Source: Dactylis glomerata (taxonomy: Eukaryota; Streptophyta; Magnoliopsida; Poales; Poaceae). From it: DNA of 64,000 nucleotides. Shown one piece after another: positions 58,301 through 64,000 of the stretch. The stretch covers positions 992,001 to 1,056,000 of the forward strand of contig QXEO01002114.1 of assembly GCA_007115705.1 (NCBI GenBank), written 5' to 3'. The position numbers and the translations under genes are program-made. The notes under the pieces were generated by a model. The model was not told the origin of the DNA and searched no databases. It was given only the letters and a program-made list of their open reading frames with translations. How positions within the stretch are numbered: position 1 is the stretch's first letter; the number at the start of each line of letters is the position of its first letter.

Positions 58301-60977
58301 AAGCCCAAACTGAATGATTCAAATTTCTGTGAACTCCTTAGATTATTACCTATCCAGTGGTACTAGTTGCATGTCATTTTAAATTGGTAGATCTAGTCCC
58401 TTTTCATTTATAAATCCAAATCTGGAGTTTTGTATATTCAAATTGAGCAATTCCAATTTTCAATGATTCTCTGTTGTATTGTGATGCATGAGGAACTTGT
58501 TTTGCTATTTTAGGGTTTTCATTTTCTCTGCAGTAATTATTTTGGTGTTAACAGAAATTAGCTTTGTTTTAATTATTCTGCCTAATAGAAATAAGATTTT
58601 GGGGTGATTCCACCTCTGGTGTGTTATGCATTGCAGTAACTTTCTAATTTGGTGCCTGGTAGAATTTTAGGAACTATAGAAAGTTTTAGGGAATTAAATT
58701 GCCTTTCTAGTGATAGGTGTGACTAAGAAATTCATTATAAATCAACCCTACCTTATTTTGGGTTGATTCCAATTGGGTTGGATTTGTAATTGTGTTAGCT
58801 ATCTGAGGCTATGTTGGTTGACATGTTTTGATCAAGTTTTATGCCTGCTTGATGTTTGTGTTGAGTATAGGGTTACTTTCTATTAAAAATTGTTTTCCCT
58901 ATTAATAAGTAACTTTACTTTTATAAGATGAAATCTTGGTTCAGAAACTTGTTGCTTATCTGCAAGTAGGCTTAACATGTTATTGACCTATGTGACCACC
59001 TGCATGCTTGATTGAGATGAAGTGGTGTGGTGCTTGCTATGTTTGAAAAACCCTAGTTTTAATAGGATTACCTTGCTACTAAAAATCTATGGAATCTTAT
59101 TTTAGATTCTAAACATGTTTGTTTCTGATACTCTTTGATTATGTGATGTTGAGTGGTGAAGTGTTTGTGACTTGTGTATGCATGTATGCTTATTGTGTGC
59201 TTTTATTTTTCCGGCAATAGATGCGAGCGACGAGTGTGCGGAAGGAGGGAGAGGTCTTTGAATATCAAGAAGAAGGAGATCAGGGACAAGCCAACCAAGG
59301 CAAGCCATCTACTTGTTGCATATCTGAATCCTATCAAGTCACTATGCATTATTCTACTCTTACTCTTTTTACTATGCATTGTTTTCCTTATATTGCTATT
59401 AGTCCCTAGATAGCAATAGTTGGCGGCTTAGCTCCACAAGTCGTATTGTTATCATCCATGAAGGATGACACCCTTAACACCTACTCATTACCCCTGAAAG
59501 TAGAGACTCGATGATTAGCATCGAAGTCCTTGGAAAAATTGTAGTGGAGCCAAAAACTCTAGGATTGGGAATACTCTCTCTGGAAAAAAATTTGAAAATG
59601 TTTTTGAACACCTTGGAGTAGTTGCTACTCCATTGAGATGTTTACAAATAATTTTATAAACATGGATTTGGACTTGGGAGGTGTAGAAGTTGGTGGATTT
59701 CTGAAAAGTGGCATTGTGTATAAGTGTTCGCCAAACCAATTACTCTCGTGCAACCACATTACCCGGTATGGGACGGGCTTAGTTTGAAGTTTATTTGCTT
59801 TAGTGCGGGGAGCCTCACAACTATATAAGGGTCTGCAGGACCCCGGAATCTAGGTTGACGCTAAACGAAGGTCAACACATATCACGGCATATCCTGAGCC
59901 GCCGGAAGACACTTGGGTTCTCCTGCCGTGGCGCCGGAGTTACGCTCTAGAGGAGGTACTGCCGGGACGTGCCGGGGAGGTAAACTCCATAGGGTAGGCA
60001 CCCATACTAAGGTAGATAGATGGAGGGCTTTGATCGATTATCCGAACCCCGCATACTTGTGTATGACGGTATGTGCTGCTATCCTGGCGGATTTATCGAA
60101 TGGTGTGGGTAAAGTGTACAACCTCTGCAGAGTGTAATCTATTCGAATAGCCGCGTCCTCGGTCATGGATGGTTGGGATGGCCATACTTAACCTGTGTCG
60201 AGTTTTGGTTTTACAAAAGTGTTTTCAGAAAATAGAGAAAAGTGCGGGACGGAGTACTCGGAGGGTAGTGCCGTGGCACGGTTATGACTCGGAGTACTTG
60301 CAGGGTACTGCCGAAAGAATGGAGAGGGTCATGTGTGATTGACCTGGTTTTATAAAGGAAGGTGGTCATGTTCGATTGATCACCGGCTCTCTCTCTTGAA
60401 GAATAAATGAGATTCCCCCTTTCCTAGAGATTTTTACTAAAAAGGTTTTCTAAATGTTTCTTTAATAAGGATATAGAAATGTCATAAGACATGCTATATC
60501 GACACGAGATATTGACTAGTTAGGATAAACTAGACTAGAGCCTTTCCTTACTACAGCCAAACTGCATATCAGTTCACTCTCTCTTTAGATGGTTTGCGAG
60601 TACAATTCAAAATGTACTCACGGCTTTGTCCCTAGCTATTAACTTGGTCAGACCTGGAGCAAGAATTCGATGAAGATGGTGATGGTATGATGGCGCCAGT
60701 GCGAACTAGGAACGTCTCCCAGTCAGTTGCCTGTAGGGTAGTAGGCATGACGTGGGTCATCAACGCTGCTTGGTATCCGCTGCTTAGTTGTAGGCTTGCC
60801 CTGCGTGGCAATATCATACTTGGTCATGTGACCAATTGTAAGTTTATTATTCGGTACTGTAATGGATGATGTAATTCTGTTATCAACTCGGATATGTGGA
60901 TTCACGACACACTGATCATGGGATCATGAATTGTATGCATATCGGGTATTCCGGATGGGTAATCCGGGGTCCCCACA
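55348..60977 (+). repeat. 3' LTR of G (5,630 bp)
   Basis: Collinear with the 5' LTR. About 51 differences in 1,680 bp sampled at both ends (3.0%). The GC-rich block is at about 57420-58210. It ends at 60977, followed by AGATC and the D 3' region. Confidence 0.93.
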
Positions 60978-62035
60978 AGATCTACAGTGGCAGGTTAGGG
61001 TTTTCCTTGGTGAAGGAGGGGCCCTTATTTATAAGCTACCTTCAATGGGCCTTTGCAAACTAAAGGTCCAAATAAATTGCGGGCCTCAACGATTCCATCA
61101 AAGGGAAAGGAAAATAAAAATGGTGGAAAGTACAAAGGTAGAAAGGATTTATTAAAGATCCATAAAAGAGAAGAGTTGTGCAAAGGAGATATTCGAGTCT
61201 AAAAAAGGCTGCTAGCACCCCCTTATAGCCTCGGGGGCTACTACCATCGGGAGCGCTGGTCACGCACCCGATAAAATCAAAGCAAAAAAGACAAAGTTGA
61301 AAAAAAAAGAGAGAAGACCATATATTTGAGCATATACTCGAAAAACTTTTGATTATAGCCTCGGGGGCTACTCCCATGGGGAGCACTGGTCGTGCACCCG
61401 ATGGTGAAAAATGTTGGGTCCTTCAGAAGAATCATCGACTTGCTATATTATTCGCTATTTTCACTCCCATCGGGAGGGATTTGCGATGATTTAAAGAAAA
61501 ACAACCCATAGATTTTGGGTATTGAAACAGTCAAACAAGGCTCACGAAAAAAATTATGATTCTCGAGTTGCGTCATCGCGACAAAGCTTGAATGCCATGA
61601 TTTTACAAGATCATGAAGGTAAGACCTCAGGATCCATCCTGCATGGCCTAGTATATGCACCTGAATGCGCTCTGCTAGTAAATTTCAGTATGCACGATGC
61701 AAAGAAAAATCCCGGTGGACGCACTGGGTACCCTGAGAATTACTGGAACCTTGTCTTCGTAAGTCCTAAATGCGGCAAAAGACTGGGTAACGCCAGGTAC
61801 CAGATTCGAGTCCAGGGGCTTGAGTTTGAAGTAGGTAACAAGTGTCTGCTCAGGCAATTAACTGGTCTCCTAATCTGTCAGAGGCTCGTTAACAAAAATC
61901 TCCTTGAGAAATAAAAACTATGAATTATTTGATAAATGCAGGGGAAGAGAAGAAGTCAAAGATTGATCAAGTCGAAGATATAAAGATTTGAGATTTAACC
62001 CAAATCTACAATTCGGGTAGAATCTCGGGGGCTAC
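60978..62035 (+). other. D 3' untranslated region with PPT-like repeats
   Basis: Two 49-bp repeats (61224-61272 and 61354-61402, 5 differences, start-to-start 130 bp) contain the same CTCGGGGGCTACT text as the true polypurine tract at 62023-62035. A third partial echo, CTCCCATCGGGAGGGAT, is near 61465. A 130-codon frame (61522-61914) has no recognisable domain and I do not call it a gene. Confidence 0.7.
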
Positions 62036-62440
62036 TGACAAGGGTATAGCTAATAAGGACCATTATCTTAGTACCCATAGGGCCCATTAGAGAATCCTAA
62101 GCATAGATGTAGTCGAAATATGAGATGATATCGTATACGGACAATGTAATTTGTATTGAACCCGACCGGATCCTCGAGACCTGGCCACCTATATAAGGGG
62201 CCAGGAGAGGCTGGCCAGGGATAGATTGAGATTGAGCCAATTGAGTACCACGCTTATTCTCGATACACACCAAACCTTGCCTTGTTTGACTGACCTTTAC
62301 CTTCGAGTTCATCTGACGCCCTTTTCCCCCGATCCTAAGTCCTTCATCTAGGACATTTGCTGAGCTATCCCTTGTCACCGACGCTGGTTATTTTGAAGAG
62401 CATCATTACTTGGCTCCAGTTCTTTCGGGACCTGCCAGGG
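62036..62440 (+). repeat. 3' LTR of D, 5' part only
   Basis: Starts TGACAAGGGTATAGC directly after the polypurine tract AATCTCGGGGGCTAC. Cut at 62440 by element I; the remainder should follow I outside the window. A TATA box, CCTATATAAGG, is at 62188-62198. Confidence 0.8.
62188..62198 (+). promoter_or_regulatory. TATA box in the D LTR
   Basis: CCTATATAAGG about 155 bp into the LTR, upstream of a GC-rich initiator-like stretch. Confidence 0.55.
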
Positions 62441-64000
62441 TGAAGGAAATATGCTCTAGAGGCAATAATAATATTGTTATTATCATATTTCTTGTTCATG
62501 ATAATGTTTATATTCCATGCTAGAATTGTATTAAGCGGAAACATTAATACTTGTGTGTTTTATGAACAACACCGTGTCCCTAGTATGCCTCTACTAGTAT
62601 AGCTCATTGATTAATGATAGTTAAGGTTTCCTATCCATAGACATGAGTTGTCGATTAATAATGAGGTAATGTCATTAGGAGAATGATGTGATGGACAGAC
62701 CCAAACTAAGCACACCAATTAGATTGTGTCAATGTGTTCACAATTGCGTAGCTTTTCCTATGTCAGTATCCTATTCCTCATACCATGAGATAATGCCACT
62801 CCCCGGTACCCGAAGAGAGCTTTGAGGTCATAAAACGTCACACTATGAAAGGGTGAAATAAAGGTGTCTCTCATGTAATCATAAAGTGCTTGTTGGGTTG
62901 CATGTATCAAGATTGGGATTTGTCCCTCCCATGTCGGAGAGATATACTCCAGGCCCACTCGGTAATCAATATCATACATTGTTTGCAAACACATGATTAA
63001 TGAGTTTAATCACAGGGTGATATTGGATTGTGGAACGAGTAAAGAGTACTTGCTGTGAACGAGATTGAACTAGGTATGGCGATACCGACAATCGAATCTC
63101 GGGCGAGTAAAATATCGTGAGACAAAGGAATTCGTATACGGGATTATTTGAATCCTGACATCATGGTTCACCGATAATGATCTTCGTTGAACGTGTGGGA
63201 GTCAATATGGATTTCCAGATCCCACTGTTGATTATTGATAGAGATCATGTCCACGCTTTCTCGAACCCGTAGGGTCACACACTTAATGCTCATCGACGCT
63301 AGGGTAGTTTTGGGATTTATGGAAACTGTTTCGGAGAGTTACGGAATTGTTCTGGGAAGATAATTAATGATTTATTAATTAATTGAATTAATAAATGTTA
63401 ATACATATATTTATTTATTAGAAATAAATAAGGGCTAAAAAGTAGTCCATGATTAGTTTTGCTAACGGGCTAATTTAGTAGTCCATTTAGACAGACTAAT
63501 AAATAAAGAAAGGCAAAAGAAAAGAAAGAAAAAAAGGTAGGCACCGCAGTTGGGCCGGCCGTGCTGCCTCACGCCCCGCGCGGTGCGCACTGGGTGCCGC
63601 TCACCTGGGCCAGGTCGCCCGCCGTCGGCTGGGCCGACTTGGGTCGGCACTAGGCCAGTCGCTCCCAGGCGCTCACTCGCTAGCGAGGCCACCTCGATCG
63701 CCCAGGAGGCGACTTGGTTGAGCGCTTGGATCGCTGCCGCGTCGAGGCCACGCCTGGCTTGCCCCAGTTCAATGGATCGATCAGATCGACTTCGACGAAG
63801 GCGGTAGCCAGGTAAATGTGAAGGAGGCGACAGGTTTTTAGAAAACTTGGTGCGCACTCCAAGGCAATCCTCATGCACGTGCGCCTATAAAGTCAAGAGG
63901 ACAGCCGGCTCATTAGGGTCAGACCTAATACTGAAAATTGTTTTTGCTGGTGCTATCTTTGTCTTTTGTAGTATTTTCTTGCCCTAGTTTAACTAGATCT
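62441..64000 (+). mobile_element. Element I: Copia LTR (5' part), inserted in the D LTR
   Basis: Starts TGAAGGAAATATGCTCTAGA, like the F LTR on its own strand. Over about 860 bp (to 63301, GACGCTAGG) it aligns with the F LTR at an estimated 85% identity; beyond that the two are unrelated by eye. At least 1,560 bp long, running off the window. The TSD would be CAGGG (62436-62440), to be confirmed on the other side. Confidence 0.85.
63884..63892 (+). promoter_or_regulatory. TATA box in the LTR of I
   Basis: CCTATAAAG about 1.44 kb into the LTR, after a GC-rich block (63541-63790), a layout like that of F. Confidence 0.5.

Larger units (their letters stand above)
39862..60977 (+). mobile_element. 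Element G: LARD-like element with 5.6-kb LTRs, inserted in D, interrupted by H
   Basis: The LTRs begin TGTAACACCCC and end CCCCACA. TSD AGATC is found at 39857-39861 and 60978-60982. Without H the element is 13,585 bp: LTR 5,648, internal 2,307, LTR 5,630. The internal region has a PBS and polypurine tract but no gag or pol. That composition fits a large retrotransposon derivative (LARD, as described for Triticeae Sukkula), moved by proteins of another element. Sampled LTR divergence is about 3%. Confidence 0.88.
19826..62440 (+). mobile_element. Element D: Tat/Retand-like gypsy element, host of the nest
   Basis: Four pieces join in order into one + strand element when E, F and G are removed together with one copy of each TSD: RT/RNase H (19826-20574), RNase H/integrase (28661-29890), integrase C-terminus plus antisense ORF (38294-39861), and 3' UTR plus LTR (60978-62440). 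The protein style (LTGRVAALSRF, WTMYFDGSK, FTKWVEA-like, NTFLVHGAEAVLP) and the CTCGGGGGCTAC polypurine tract are typical of the Tat lineage. All coding pieces carry stops. The 5' half lies beyond C, outside the window, and the 3' LTR is interrupted by I. Confidence 0.85.

Noticed and set aside
61522..61914. 130-codon ORF in the D 3' region
   Set aside because: No domain or repeat, it lies in the untranslated region between pol and LTR, and D is decayed. It may deserve a profile search but cannot be called.
1..64000. Host genes, tRNA/rRNA genes, CRISPR arrays, bacterial operons
   Set aside because: All DNA is assigned to retrotransposons; tRNA matches are only the short primer binding sites.

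Overview
The window is plant nuclear DNA, most likely from a large-genome Triticeae-type grass (wheat, barley, rye or Aegilops relative). The reasons are 1.5-5.6 kb LTRs, tRNA-Asp and tRNA-iMet primer sites, families that recall wheat Athila-, CRM-, Tekay-, Tat- and Angela/BARE-like elements, and nested insertions that leave no unassigned DNA. I see no host gene, structural RNA gene, CRISPR array or prokaryotic feature. Family and lineage names are recognition from memory, not database results.

Almost every base belongs to one nest of LTR retrotransposons. The host, D, is a decayed Tat/Retand-like gypsy element on the + strand. It survives as four pieces: 19826-20574, 28661-29890, 38294-39861 and 60978-62440. 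Into D went C (Tekay/Del-like gypsy with chromodomain, +, 5' end outside the window, 11452-19825), E (CRM-like chromovirus, -, 20575-28660, TSD AGTTT), F (Copia, -, 29891-38293, TSD TTACC), G (a LARD-like element with 5.6 kb LTRs, +, 39862-60977, TSD AGATC) and I (Copia LTR, +, 62441 to beyond the window). C is itself broken by A (non-autonomous, Athila-like, +, 1-11451), which carries B (CRM-like, +, 1932-8215, cut off at its 3' end). G is broken by H (CRM-like, -, 45446-52971, TSD CACTG). The deepest path is D > C > A > B.

LTR comparisons by eye order the insertions. H is youngest (4 differences in 882 bp), then A (6 in 475), F (about 40 in 1,720), G (about 3% over 1.7 kb sampled) and E (about 31 in 952). 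D is older than all of them because it contains them.

Coding content is only retroelement gag-pol in various states of decay. B keeps an open gag-pol frame that stops exactly before the integrase catalytic glutamate. H has only two lesions. E has four. C has lost its protease active site and an RT aspartate. D and F are heavily degenerate. Two non-standard ORFs stand out: a 295-codon ORF with an internal repeat and hydrophobic segments in A (617-1504), and an antisense AT-hook ORF in D (39357-39776).

The points most worth a second look are: (1) in the CRM-like elements the polypurine G-run lies inside the pol reading frame and its length decides whether a tail encoded in the LTR is translated; (2) the B truncation is bounded by an 11-bp imperfect direct repeat; (3) a displaced integrase segment follows RNase H in F; (4) the LARD-like G has unusually long LTRs; (5) three distinct CRM-like elements in 64 kb hint at a centromere-proximal location.
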